From assembly GCA_022539475.1 (NCBI GenBank), contig VCMS01000041.1:186001-250000 (forward strand): 64,000 nucleotides of DNA, given 5' to 3'. The notes under the pieces are model-generated. The model was given only the letters and a program-made list of their open reading frames with translations, had not been told where the DNA came from and did no database searches. Position numbers and translations under genes: made by a program. The stretch is from Gracilaria domingensis. Lineage: Eukaryota; Rhodophyta; Florideophyceae; Gracilariales; Gracilariaceae. Below, in pieces: positions 1 through 9,850 of this stretch (position 1 is the first letter of the stretch; each line of letters begins with the position of its first letter).

Positions 1-835
1 AAGTCGTGACTTTTGAGCATGAGCCACGCAACTTCTTGACGCTTTGATCGGAAGTCGGAGTAAGTGGCTTCGTGTCGCACTAGCTTGATCCGACTGGCGT
101 ACGGCGTTTTATGAAACTTGTAACTGTCTTTCATCTGCTGTATTTCAATTCCGGCGAGCTTGAAATTGTTATACTCGCGTTTTTTCGAATCAAAGCGTGC
201 TTCAGTCAAACGAGATTCGTGCTCGAAGTTTTTGTCACCGGTGCTAATGGTATCGTCAACGTACGATCATGTAACGCCAACAAGTTTGGTGTTAACAATC
301 TTAAAGAACAAAGATAAGTTCCCTGCAGCAGGAGTCACGCACAAATCATGGCGCAGATGCTTAGTGAATGTTGAGTTCCAGTAACCAACAGAGTCACTCA
401 GTCCATATAGGGTCTTGAGTAATTTCAGAAGTTGGTTCTCGGAGAGACAAAACTCTGCGATTGGTTTCACATAGATGTCTCGCATCAGTTTTTCTGCTGA
501 TTGTAGGTAAGCTTGGGAAATATCCTGCGACCAAATAATAAATCCAAACAAAGCGGGAAGGGCGACGAGAACGCGTATTGACGATTGATTCAGAGTTGTA
601 CCAGTGTGTACCAACAGGTTCTTTCGACGTCAGTGTGTCCTTGGGCGATAAAGCGAGTCTTACAAACTTCTTTGTCTGTATCCTTGTTTTTGATTGATAA
701 CGCAAAGCGACCGCCGAGAATGTTGTGCGAGGTATTAGGGTCTAATTCCTCAGGACAGCAGATCTGATATACACCGCGTTTGGCAAGTGCGGCGAGTTCT
801 TTCGCCTTCGCATCATCAAACAACTGTGTCTTCCC
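1..835 (-). pseudogene. Copia-type reverse transcriptase, partial
   Basis: This is the RNA-dependent DNA polymerase part of a Copia polyprotein. Visible landmarks are GGRFALSIKN (about 700), the fingers/palm block IWSQDISQAYLQSAE (about 530-490), LLKTLYGLSDS (about 420-390) and the catalytic box SYVDDT near 250. The YVDD residues are kept, but a TGA stop lies immediately before SYVDDT, and there are frame changes near 600. The frame continues open to base 1, so the C-terminal part and RNase H are beyond the window. It is non-functional as it stands. Family assignment rests on motif recognition. Confidence 0.85.
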
Positions 836-938
836 ACGTTAGTGAGCAGGATGCAGTATATCTGGGAAATAAACCGTAGGGAGTGGTTTCGACCTAAAAT
901 GCTACAGGCCTTCGAACAGTCGAGGAAGTTCACAATCG

Positions 939-1988
939 TTATACAGAGACGGGTCCGGTAGAATGTGGGCTATATCGGTCGATGTCCAAAGTAACAACTT
1001 TGTGAGCTGGTGTCACCACTTTGTATGGGCCATGCCATGCCCTGCTCTTTTCGTCGTAATGATTAACAACATGCCTTGGCCGTATGAGAGAGCGTGATGC
1101 GGGTGAAATTTTTGAGCGAAGCGCTTGCTGCACACGAAGTCGCGCTGTGATTGTCGCCATTTCCCTCCTTGCGGCATCGAGGGCACGCAGTCGGCTCTCT
1201 TGTTTCGGTACAGGAGATGAACCAAGTGGTAGGCGAGGGAGGGTTCCATTGACGAGCAAAGACGGGGCGAAACCTTCAGGTCCCATGGTGTAGTTCATAC
1301 CTTGGATGGCAAAACGTAAAGCAAGCTCTGGCTCTAGTCGTGGACATGAATGAATAACTGTGTTAAAAAGGCGCCGTAGTGGTGCGTGGTATCGTTCTCT
1401 AACTCCTAAGCTTTCTATGATTGGATCCCCGATAGTTGTAGCTCGATACCAAAGTCGGCGGTAGACTTCTCCCAGTACTTTGACGTAAACACAGAGCCTT
1501 GATCTGTTCTTATCTTGTCAGGCATTCCAGTGTAGGTTGTATGTAGCTCATGCCTCCAAAAAGAAATCCCAAATGTGTTCGGCACATTCTTCCTTGAAAA
1601 TCACTGCATTCTGGTAGTGCGTTTGTGTGTCGACGATATGAAGAACCGGTATGCGTTTGCGACGTTTCTAGAAAATGCACATGAGGTAGATGGCTATTTC
1701 TGGGTTGAAACGAATGTCGGTTTCAGGAATTGAGACACGGAATCGGGATGGTCCTAGGGAGTAGTGCTGACAAGATTTGCATTTCTTAGCAATGTCGCTC
1801 AGGTTTCGTTGGGTTTCGGTAGTGGTGTCTTTAGGTTCATCGCGTTTGAGAAGGTGGTACAGCTTTTGTGCACCGAGATGGAAGAAATGTTCGTGCAGTT
1901 CGAGCAGTTCTTTTCTTGTGAAAAGAATTTCTGAATTAATCCACTCTAAGACATATGACCATTCTTGTATTACAATGGTAGAGAGCAC
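939..1988 (-). pseudogene. Copia-type integrase, broken
   Basis: This is the integrase region of the same element. The N-terminal zinc-binding module shows the H-H-C-C pattern (HEHFFHLGAQKL, then CKSCQHYS; about 1900-1750). The catalytic core can be followed through frame changes: first Asp in VLHIVDTQTH (about 1640), second Asp in IRTDQGSVF (about 1500). The C-terminal part (MNYTMGPEGFAPSLL to AWHGPYKVVT, 1298-990) is open. The core is broken by at least two frameshifts and a stop, so it cannot be expressed intact. Confidence 0.8.
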
Positions 1989-2029
1989 TTTGTGTTGTGA
2001 TGCATCAATTTGTCTGTGACGTTCTTAAG

Positions 2030-2300
2030 ATACACACCGCAGAGATTGAGTAGGTCGAGACCAAACAATAACCTTACATCGGCCTCTAATATGTTCATTC
2101 AGAAAGAATCCAAGGAGTTTGAAATAAAACGAACTCGGACGTGCATTTGACCAAGACTGTTTCGATTTCCATCTCCAAACTTGAAAGCAAAAGGGGACGG
2201 ACGGATTTTCACATTTGTCCCGAAAGTGTTAGAGTATGCCTGGGCCTGGGCGCGTTCGCATACTGATTGTGGGCTCCAGGGTCAACGCATGCACCTTCAA
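2030..2300 (-). pseudogene. Copia-type aspartic protease, broken
   Basis: The minus strand reads GACVDPGAHNQYA at about 2294-2256, matching the start of a retroviral-type aspartic protease, followed in other frames by KFGDGNR-like and LFGLDLL-like blocks that lead into the integrase. The expected catalytic Asp-Thr-Gly reads Asp-Pro-Gly (D-P-G-A), a change of the conserved Thr. Frameshifts follow. Identification depends on position between gag and integrase as well as on these short motifs. Confidence 0.6.
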
Positions 2301-2739
2301 ATTTGAAACGTATATATAGCACACTTTCTTATGAGCTGATACGTTGGGTGAGTATCTCTTTAACCATCCGTGTTCAGTATATCGGAGTGCTCCTTACTAG
2401 AGGAAGGCGGCGGTTTCTGACGGAACGGGCAGAGAAGTTTGCGCTCATGGGTTTGGCAGATTGGTCAAAGAGCGCTCGGCAGGCGCCATGATCAGGGGGT
2501 TTGGTAGACCTGTATGCGGAGAGCGGACGGCCGGGTCGATCATCTTTCAAAAACCTTCATCGGAACTGGATGTCTTGGCAGTGGTGTGCAATGTCGCGGA
2601 TTGATGAAGAGTTTCCTTCTATTCTTCGAATGCATGCGAGATGTTCGTTCGAAATAGTACAAGCTCGTTGTCGTTAGTGGCATTGTCGTCGTCAGAGGCT
2701 GAAAGTATCCGGTTAGCTCCAGGGTCATCTTCAAGAATT

Positions 2740-4087
2740 AGAGATTCTGTCAACTGGGCAACAACAGCTTGAGAATCGTCATCTACATCCAGGAGATTGA
2801 CGTTTCGCCGGCAAGATTTCTTGTACCGTTCCTTTGCAAGCTGCTTGTTTCGCTTGATGCGAGCTTCGTTTCGTTGCTAGGAAAAGAGAATCGCCTGCAT
2901 TCCTTCTCTTGGCAATTCCAACATACCTTCACAATGAACGGAATTTCGGCGTGTCGCGGGGGAGACCGATTCTGATAATACTTTCTCTCGTAATGTGGCC
3001 GTTTAAAAGTAGTACGACTTGAAGGTGTATGCGCGTAGTGTCATTGACCTGCGAACAAAACGTTATGAAGATCCTGCGATGATCTCTCTGTGACATATGC
3101 GGTAGAAAGAGAGGGTCGGAACGTTACGTCAACGCTAGATTCGTCTTGAAACTGTCGTTCTCCTTGGGAACGTCGTTGTCCTACCAACAACTGACGGTAA
3201 TTTCTCTCTGTACTGAAGAGCTCTGCTACAAGATCTCTGTATGTCCGATGCTTGGCGTTGATTTGAGGCAATATATTCTGAGACCATGAAATGCCCTGCA
3301 CAGCATTAGGCAAGAATTTGCGTTTGCGCCTGTCTGTTCGATCTTCTTGATGTGCCATAACGCCCAAAAGATCTATCTCATTGACAAGAAGATCCAATGC
3401 TTCACGAGGGGTATTTTCCTCTTTCAAGAAATCCGAGAGGTGAAGGTCCTCCAGCTTCGATGACATATTTCCTTGGTTTGTTTCAGATGCGTGTCGAGAT
3501 TTAAACACCGCAACAACAGTGCTCCAATTGAGGGTCTTTCCCTTTATCTCTTCCTTGAAAAAAAGTGGTGCATCTCCGACGAGTGCGAAATGCAACTACT
3601 GGATTCTCGAGTCTCCGTTGATTTTCTGCAGGTTACAGTAGTTCATAAACGAAGAAACGTGATCATTCAAGTCTTCTTCCAGATCTTCTTTGAACTTATC
3701 TCTCCTTTCTCGGTAGCGGTTTGTGAAGAAAGTAACACGCTTGTTCTCATTTTCATCGTCTGCTGCGACAGCGTGACCAGCTTCTCCAGCTGTCTGCGAG
3801 CCACCAGGATGAGGCGTTTGAAATGGGAAAGAAACCTACGCACTAGTTGGTGAGGAAAAACCAGTGAAGGAGTACAAAACAACGTCTCCATTTTGAACGG
3901 CATCGAGATTCCACATGGCTCGTTTACGAGGGGTGTCGTACGGCGTCCCATGCCAAATTGCGGCAATCACTCGCTTCGCAATAAGTCTTTCTCTTTCAGC
4001 AGTTTGTGAAACATCGACCTTGCGATCTTCCAAGAACTTACGAATACGCTTAAAGATCTCGTGACTGCTGACAATATCTGGATTCAC
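2740..4087 (-). pseudogene. Copia gag, degraded
   Basis: Two open stretches, 4087-3836 and 3595-3041, lie upstream of the protease on the same strand. The second is a 184-codon helical, charged segment typical of a gag capsid (for example LFSTERNYRQLLVGQRRS). Around 2940-2900 the minus strand reads VCWNCQEKECRR, which could be a remnant of a CCHC zinc knuckle but lacks the His spacing. No upstream ATG is obvious. The assignment rests mainly on position in the element. Confidence 0.6.
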
Positions 4088-4089
4088 CA

Positions 4090-4560
4090 GTTACATTGCT
4101 CCCTTGCCTTCCCTAATTGATTCCAATAGTTCGACGCCTTCAAGGGGCAGTTCTTCTTGCACGTAGGTGAGAAATGAGTTCTACAATCCACGTTGCACAT
4201 TATTGTGCAGCGTTATAAGACCCTAAGGCTTCTGGGCGTCTTACACGGTGAACGGAAATGATTCGTCTTCTATTCGCGAATGTCAACAAACTCGAGGGGT
4301 TGTTTGATGGTGCCACCCGAAGAACACGGGTTACTCCGGTGTGCACAGCGAACGGCGAAGAGGACAGAGCGCTAACGTACTAGCACAGGTCAGCGGCGTA
4401 AACAGTTTACTGCTGCCACAAAACAAATCCTAGCGAGAAATAGAAGCACAATTGATGCGCGTCCTACCATCGTAGACAGATATAAAGAAGCGGCGTAGAC
4501 GATATCGGTAACGGTCCCGCGCAAATATCGAGACGGCCAATAGCAACTACTTGTTTCATA
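4090..4560. other. No gene seen; possible Copia leader/LTR
   Basis: This stretch separates the Copia gag from the hAT fragment. Position suggests it holds the leader and 5' LTR of the Copia element, but without the second LTR this cannot be shown. No open frame or structured repeat was recognised. Confidence 0.4.
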
Positions 4561-5015
4561 CGTTTTCGATAAGCCTGATCAAAACATTTACCACCAATTG
4601 CCTTTGGAGAAGAAAATTAACACGTTTGTCTTTGCTTCTGGCAGAAGTGAAACCATAATGGATGACTGATAAAGTTGAAAAAAGTAGCTGTAGAATGCAT
4701 TGCTAAAGCCAAACTTTTGTCGAGATCTTCTTGACCTGCCGTTGTCATTAAATCTACACGTAGAGATGCAAAACGGCCTGCTGTTGAGGGTTGCGCTGAA
4801 TTCAAAGGCTGAGCTGAACCAATTTCATTAGAAGGAGATCGTAGGACGCCAATCGTTTTCGCAATCTTGGTATAGTTTTTGTGATGAGTTGCCATATTAG
4901 ATGTCGTTGCAGATATTGTCTGCTTACAAAAATGACAATTAGCTCTTAGAACTTTGAACTGAGACTGTCTTTCTTGTTCAAAGTAGAGCCATAGTTTTGA
5001 ACGAGAGCGTCCCAT
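4560..5015 (-). pseudogene. hAT transposase N-terminus with BED-type zinc finger
   Basis: A 132-codon open frame starts with a good ATG at 5015. Residues 1-50 look like a BED DNA-binding finger: CHFC followed by MATHHKNY. The stretch around residues 95-130 (SLALAMHSTATFFNF, HPLWFHFCQK) matches the block that follows the BED finger in hAT transposases. After the stop at 4617 the similarity can be followed in another frame (NFLLQRQLVVNVLI), so the gene is frameshifted. The catalytic core and dimerisation domain are missing. Confidence 0.65.
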
Positions 5016-5339
5016 GTTGAATGCCGTTTGTTTGACAGACTGGTTCGATCCAGAACTTGTGATGGAATCATCCAGGGTAGTGGAACAGATGTAGTGAGCT
5101 CAATGGCACTTGGACACATACTAAACGTTCAAAAACACGTTTAAAGAACAATTAAGATGTTTTAAATATCTGAAATATTTTTAAGACGTTTTAAACCATT
5201 GTATAGTTCGAACTGTGTTAGTTGGCTAACTTTGACCTTTGTTTCGAAGGCCAATTTTCGGTCATGTTCAGCCTATAATGGTCCTATTAAGTTATATATT
5301 TTCCTGACTTCAATGCGGCCCTTTTTCGGCCAGATTTTG
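5016..5339. other. Intergenic, nothing recognised
   Basis: AT-rich spacer between two unrelated transposon relics. It contains short TTTAAA-type runs near 5140-5190 but no gene or clear terminal repeat. Confidence 0.5.
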
Positions 5340-6650
5340 TTCTCTGAAAATGTTCGCAGGGAACAACGAAACGCTTCGAGAAAGTGAACAATGTTATCAC
5401 CATTTCAGACAGAGCCAAAATAGCCTCATGGATCACAAAGCAAGCGACCATTAATGGTCCGAAGTATATAATTTCCAAGGCCGTAGACAACTTTCCTGCT
5501 CTCTTTCGCAGCGTACAAAAGGCAAAACTGATGTAGGCAAGTCGCATCCGGCGCGACAGATTTAGTTATGTGGACCAATACAGCATACCAAAAAACCGAG
5601 GTGCGTGTATTAATATATCAAGAGCAACACATATTATACTCAAGATGATAAATCTGAAAGCCAGGTCTGGGCGTGGTAGAAAAACGCCGCAGTATCTGCA
5701 CGATCTGCAGATGTGCATGCTGAGCGAGTTCGACAGACTCCGTAAGCTTGGAGTCACGTTTAATTGGAAGAACATGCGAGCATTGGCCGTGACGACAATG
5801 AAAACGTTAAACATTACATATTTCACCAAACAGACTAGGGACGAGCGATCGTAGAAATATATCGCCTGCATTGCTCTTTGCTAGATTGAAGGATTTATTA
5901 AGCGCTATGGTATCTTAAGCCGAATTAATAGAGGAAAAAGCATGCTTTCACGGCAGAAAACTGAAGAGTTTAGTACGCATGTCATCTATTATTCAGGCGT
6001 TATGATTTGAGCGTTTTACAGTAGAGGATGAAAGAAGGTCTAAATTGCGAACTCTAAAGAAACCCATTTTATGATAAACATGGATCATGAGACGGCACTG
6101 GGTTTCTGCCGTAAGCAAGAAGTGAAAAACTACGACGTGCTTTCAGGTGGTGCGAAAATAACGATGGTTGTTTCAATCAGTGGCAGCCGAAACGCGAGCA
6201 TCTAGCCTGCGTTTTTGGTGCTTAAGAAAAAATCCAGAATCTATCTAATTTATGGAGCGCCCGACGATTTACGAGAAGCTCGTCACAGAACGGATTCAGA
6301 AGGTTAGACTGAAATATCTGTTTTGCTTCAGTGGCTGGGAGAAACGCGACGAATCTCAGCGTTACCGGAGAATCGCAATCGTACCACATTTGTAGATAAT
6401 TGCGGTAGACATAGCTGTAACGCTGCATTCCAAGAGAAGTGCAAAGGAATTTAAACGAAATTGAGGTATTTTCCAGGCCCGTATCGGTGACTGACTGATT
6501 ATGGCCCTTTACCAACTGATTTTGACTAACTGATTCTAGCATTATTTTCGTAGTAAGAAATTGTAGTCAGCCTGTTCTAACGTCGCTGCATGGGACTTGA
6601 AATGATCTTCGAGAGGTTTTTCTTTGGCCGGCGGAGGCGTTGAATAACCT
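5340..6650 (+). pseudogene. pogo/CENP-B-like DDE transposase, decayed
   Basis: A plus-strand reading frame with scattered stops. The N-terminal part (5374-5850) resembles a helix-turn-helix DNA-binding region (KRFEKVNNVITISDRAKIAS, then a Gly-Arg-Gly-Arg hook in KARSGRGRKT), with a TAG at about 5535. The catalytic region shows the pogo/DDE_1 blocks: first Asp in NMDHETALGF (about 6078), GGAKITMVVSISGSRNA (about 6150), and second Asp in TFVDNCGRH (about 6400). Expected residues at the stops differ (for example Trp before TEISVLLQW), which indicates ordinary decay. The third acidic residue lies in the most damaged part. Confidence 0.7.
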
Positions 6651-7098
6651 ATCTCTAGTTCTGACTTTTACATGATCTGTATAACCTTTCTTGTCATTAA
6701 TCGTTCTCCTCCATTCGGTTTTATCTTCACGTCAGTTCTACTCAGAATGCAGAGAAGAAATCGTTCGCTAACAGCCTGTGAACCCAGCGCCACAAGAAAA
6801 TGACTGCAATGATGCGCCTTCGAACTAACAGAATAGCTCTTATATTCAATAAAAGTGAACAAAATGCACAGATGCTTCTTATTAGGCTGCAAAAGCAACA
6901 AATGCGACGGAGAAATAAGCCAAAAGTAGGCAAAATTTGCAACAAGACTTCCCTCTGAAGTATTCATGCAGCTCGTATTTCTACGAACAGTGCTAAACCG
7001 AGGTTTTAATGCATGATTTCAGACTGCTGTGGAGCAATTGATCAGAACGGATCAAAGTCAAATATCATGAAACACTGCCACCAGGTCATCACACAAAT
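6651..7098. other. Intergenic, nothing recognised
   Basis: No gene could be supported here. A minus-strand open stretch of 99 codons (6967-6668) shows no motif and is probably chance. Confidence 0.5.
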
Positions 7099-7101
7099 TA
7101 A

Positions 7102-8979
7102 CGATTCTCTCCGTGTTCTAAATTGAGTCTTAGCATTGAACGAAGTACTGTGTCTGGGCGGAAAGATTTGATGGTATTTTGGAGGCATCTAATACTCGTC
7201 GTGGTAAACGAAAGGGACGACAAAGAAAGATTGCGTCCATCGTCTATAACCTCCTGCCGAGAACGTGAGTGGTTCTGTAACATGCTGTTGACTGCACGTG
7301 TATACAAACTAGAGCCCTCATGTGGTACTGTACTTGTGTTCGCGGAGGTTGTTGTAACTATTGGCGCTCTTTCGGATCGATTCGAAAAGGAGGGCAAGAA
7401 GACATTTACTGACGAGAATTTCTCGCAGTTTCGCTCTAAACTCGGGCAGAAGACATTTCTCTCTCCGGGACCCATTAAGGCCATTTTGATCCCTGTGTGC
7501 ATCAATGGGAATCATTCGGGAGTTATGGTGGCCCTTTTGAAGCGGAAGAACTGCTGGATCTAGTATTTGATTGATAGTCTGAAAGCGGATCCTTCGGATG
7601 GGAGGCGGAGATTTGTTATTGCTACCATAGAGCTTGCACTGGAGAGTAGATTTGAATGGAATATTTCTACAGGAAAATACATTTTGGAAATACTCAAGTA
7701 CGAGAAACAACAAGATTCCTATAGTTGTCGAGCATATGTGTTATCGTGCATGTCCCACTTTAGCCGCACAAGAGGACGCCTTCCAAAAGAGACATATGAA
7801 GGAAAATATAGTGCTGAACTCACGGAGCGTTATCGCTGCAGTGCTGTTGAGTGTCGACTCAACATTTTCATCGCCGCCAGACATAGAGGGCTCCCAATTG
7901 CCGATGAGTATCTCATTAATGAAATACATCGCAGTAATCGCGAGGGACGCTATGCTCGGCGTCATCAAAGTATCCTTTCCGAGACGATTCGTAGCTCGAA
8001 GCGAACAGATCATGTCAGAAGTAGGGAACGAGGAGGAGAAATCTCCGCAGCCGATAACTACGCTGATGTTCTAGCTGATGCAATAATGGATTCCGATCAG
8101 GATGTCAAAATCACCCGAAAGATTGTTAAGGACAATATATCCTCTACAGCCAGAAACGATATCGGGAGATCCCCATCTAGATCCTCATCAGCCCTGGTGA
8201 GGCAAGGAGATGGAATCAATGGCAATGAAAAGGGGGACGCAAAATCCTTTTGTGAGAAGGAGACGGAATCCACGAATGATAAACAGCAATCTATGCGGAG
8301 TGAAACTGTAGAGGATCTTCCCGGATATTTCTTTCAGTTGATGAAGGAAGGCTGTAGTTACGGTGTGCATCTACGTCTTCATAAACCCCCCGTTGTGAAC
8401 TACAGAGTTACTACCAGAGTTCGATGCCTAAAATATAAGGTGTACCCAAAAGGATCTGAATGTAGAGCAGGAATCGTCGGGAAGTTGTCTAGAGATTTAC
8501 GGCGGTGGGATATCAAGGGGGAGAACTCTCACAACAACGAACGCGTGGCTACTTTGATTGCTACCGTTAATAAGAGAGTCGCTGCCATTCGGAGCTAGAT
8601 TAAGAAGTGTTGTCGTTCTACACTTCGAATCCTCTATATCCGTTACACCCCAGAACGAGGATCCTCAAAGGGCAGAACTCAGAGGGAAGTTTCTGCTACA
8701 AACGAGCAGAGACAAGGAGGCTCTGTGTTGAGCTCAGGTGGGCAGGCGGATGGAAAGGAGAGTTTGGAGACGGAGATAACGGTGATCAGTGATAGTGATG
8801 ACGAGGATTTTATGCAAGATCCCAGTACTGTACGAGATGATCTCCCGGCGAGCAGCTCGATGCCAGATTCTAAAGCATTGGCACCTGTGGCGATAACTCG
8901 GACTGTAGAGGAGGAAGTTCTGGCTGACGGTGTCAGAAACGAGGACCTCACTGACGATTGTCAAGTTTTACAGATGAAC
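7102..8979 (+). pseudogene. Ulp1/SENP-like (C48) cysteine protease domain, exon 1 of MULE gene
   Basis: Read in one frame, this region shows the ordered catalytic signature of the Ulp1 deSUMOylase fold: His in NGNHSGVMVA (7513-7515), Asp in YLIDSL (7573-7575), Gln in KQQDSYSC and Cys at 7726-7728. The Gly that normally follows the Cys is Arg. Family function is cleavage of SUMO or SUMO-like tags; some plant MULEs carry such domains. Downstream (residues about 230-490) is a charged, low-similarity linker. Two in-frame TAG stops, at 7561 and 8596, break the frame, which is otherwise open to the intron. No ATG-led start is obvious; the frame opens after a TAA at 7099. Confidence 0.75.
8776..8808 (+). 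other. SUMO-interacting-type motif in MULE linker
   Basis: The encoded peptide ITVISDSDDED has a hydrophobic core (I-x-V-I) followed by Ser and a run of acids, the classic layout of a SUMO-interacting motif. It lies in the same frame as the Ulp1-like domain upstream. The function is inferred from the pattern only. Confidence 0.5.
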
Positions 8980-9080
8980 GTAAGCTGAGTTTATTCTATC
9001 CTAAGTCATGGTGTGCACTATCTTTTTTATTATAGATAAGTCATTTAACCTTCTCTTTTCACTACGTATCCTATTAATAG
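8980..9080 (+). other. Spliceosomal intron, phase 0, 101 bp
   Basis: Donor AAC|GTAAGC at 8979/8980 and acceptor ATTAATAG|GAG at 9080/9081, with a pyrimidine-rich stretch (CCTTCTCTTTTCAC) before the acceptor. Removing it joins two open frames exactly between codons; without splicing the first frame ends at once in TGA (8986). This is the clearest intron in the window. Confidence 0.75.
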
Positions 9081-9743
9081 GAGAAATTGGTGGTCAAAAC
9101 AGATCGGCAAGATAATCATGCGGCTTCGAAGGAAGATACTGGCGAAAGTGCAAGTGATAGTGGCTACAATGCGAAGGAAGACACTGGCGAAAACGGGGGT
9201 GAATGTGGCTGTAATGCGAAGGAAGGTACTGGCGAGAGCGCAGGTAATAGTGGCTGCAGTGCGGCGGAGGATGGCGTCAATGATGGGTACCAGGTGTATT
9301 CCTTCAAACGTGCTTATGAGGAAGAGCAGTGTGTGCGGGATCGTTTCTCTGCCTAGTTTTCTTAAGTGCAAGGCACCAGTGAGGATGAGACACTGAAATA
9401 TCTACCGTCCATATCGGAATGTTTCCGGTATTGTTTGAATATCAGAGACTCGGTCTACAAGGGAAAACAAGGAGGTAAGGAGCTGAAGAGAGGATGGCTG
9501 GTTTGCTCGTTGCGAAACGACAAACAGGTCAAGTGCTCGTACGAGTTCAAACTCTACAGAGTGCGGATCACAGTGGATGAAGCAGGTAACAGAGCCGGGG
9601 AGTGGGGTTCCCGGTTAGTTCTGTCTAAAGCACATCATAACCATTCCGCTAAGCGTACCGCGTTTCAGCGCAAACTATCACCGAGAATGGAGGTAGAAGC
9701 TTTTCATATGTACGCTAGTCTATGCATGTTGGAGGATAAATGA
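9081..9743 (+). pseudogene. MULE gene exon 2: repeat linker and FAR1-like DNA-binding domain
   Basis: Directly after the intron the frame encodes an acidic Gly/Ser/Cys repeat (9129-9263), then DGYQVYSFKRAYEEEQ and, past stops at 9354 and 9360 in the same frame, a segment of about 120 residues ending in the motif HHNHSAKR. Spaced Cys residues (CFRYCLN, VCSL, KCSYEF) and the final HNH match the WRKY-GCM1-type zinc finger (FAR1 family) that precedes many MULE transposases. The frame ends in TGA at 9741, close to the frameshift that leads into the transposase core. Confidence 0.6.
9129..9263 (+). repeat. Three 45-bp coding tandem repeats
   Basis: Units 9129-9173, 9174-9218 and 9219-9263 each encode 15 residues of the type KEDTGESASDSGYNA. 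The copies differ at several positions, and the period is a multiple of three, so the frame is kept. Confidence 0.85.
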
Positions 9744-9850
9744 AATATCAAAGTCGATAAGACTCTGTTCAGGAAACGCCTAAAGTACTTATCTGATGCG
9801 AGGAATCCAAAGGACAAAGAGCTTTTCGGCTCCATGAGAACCTGCTGAAG

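Larger units (their letters stand above)
1..4090 (-). mobile_element. Ty1/Copia LTR retrotransposon, degraded, truncated by window start
   Basis: Read on the minus strand, the order is gag (about 4087-2740), aspartic protease (about 2300-2030), integrase (1988-939) and reverse transcriptase (835-1). Integrase before reverse transcriptase is the Copia order and excludes Ty3/gypsy. All domains carry stops or frameshifts, so this copy is dead. The RNase H and 3' LTR would lie to the left of base 1. The 5' LTR should lie just above 4090, but its partner is outside the window, so its limits cannot be set. Confidence 0.85.

Noticed and set aside
6222-6542. Minus-strand 106-codon ORF
   Set aside because: It is antisense to recognisable DDE blocks of the pogo-like relic on the plus strand.
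7098-7505. Minus-strand 135-codon ORF
   Set aside because: Shadow of the Ulp1-like reading frame, which has catalytic motifs on the plus strand.
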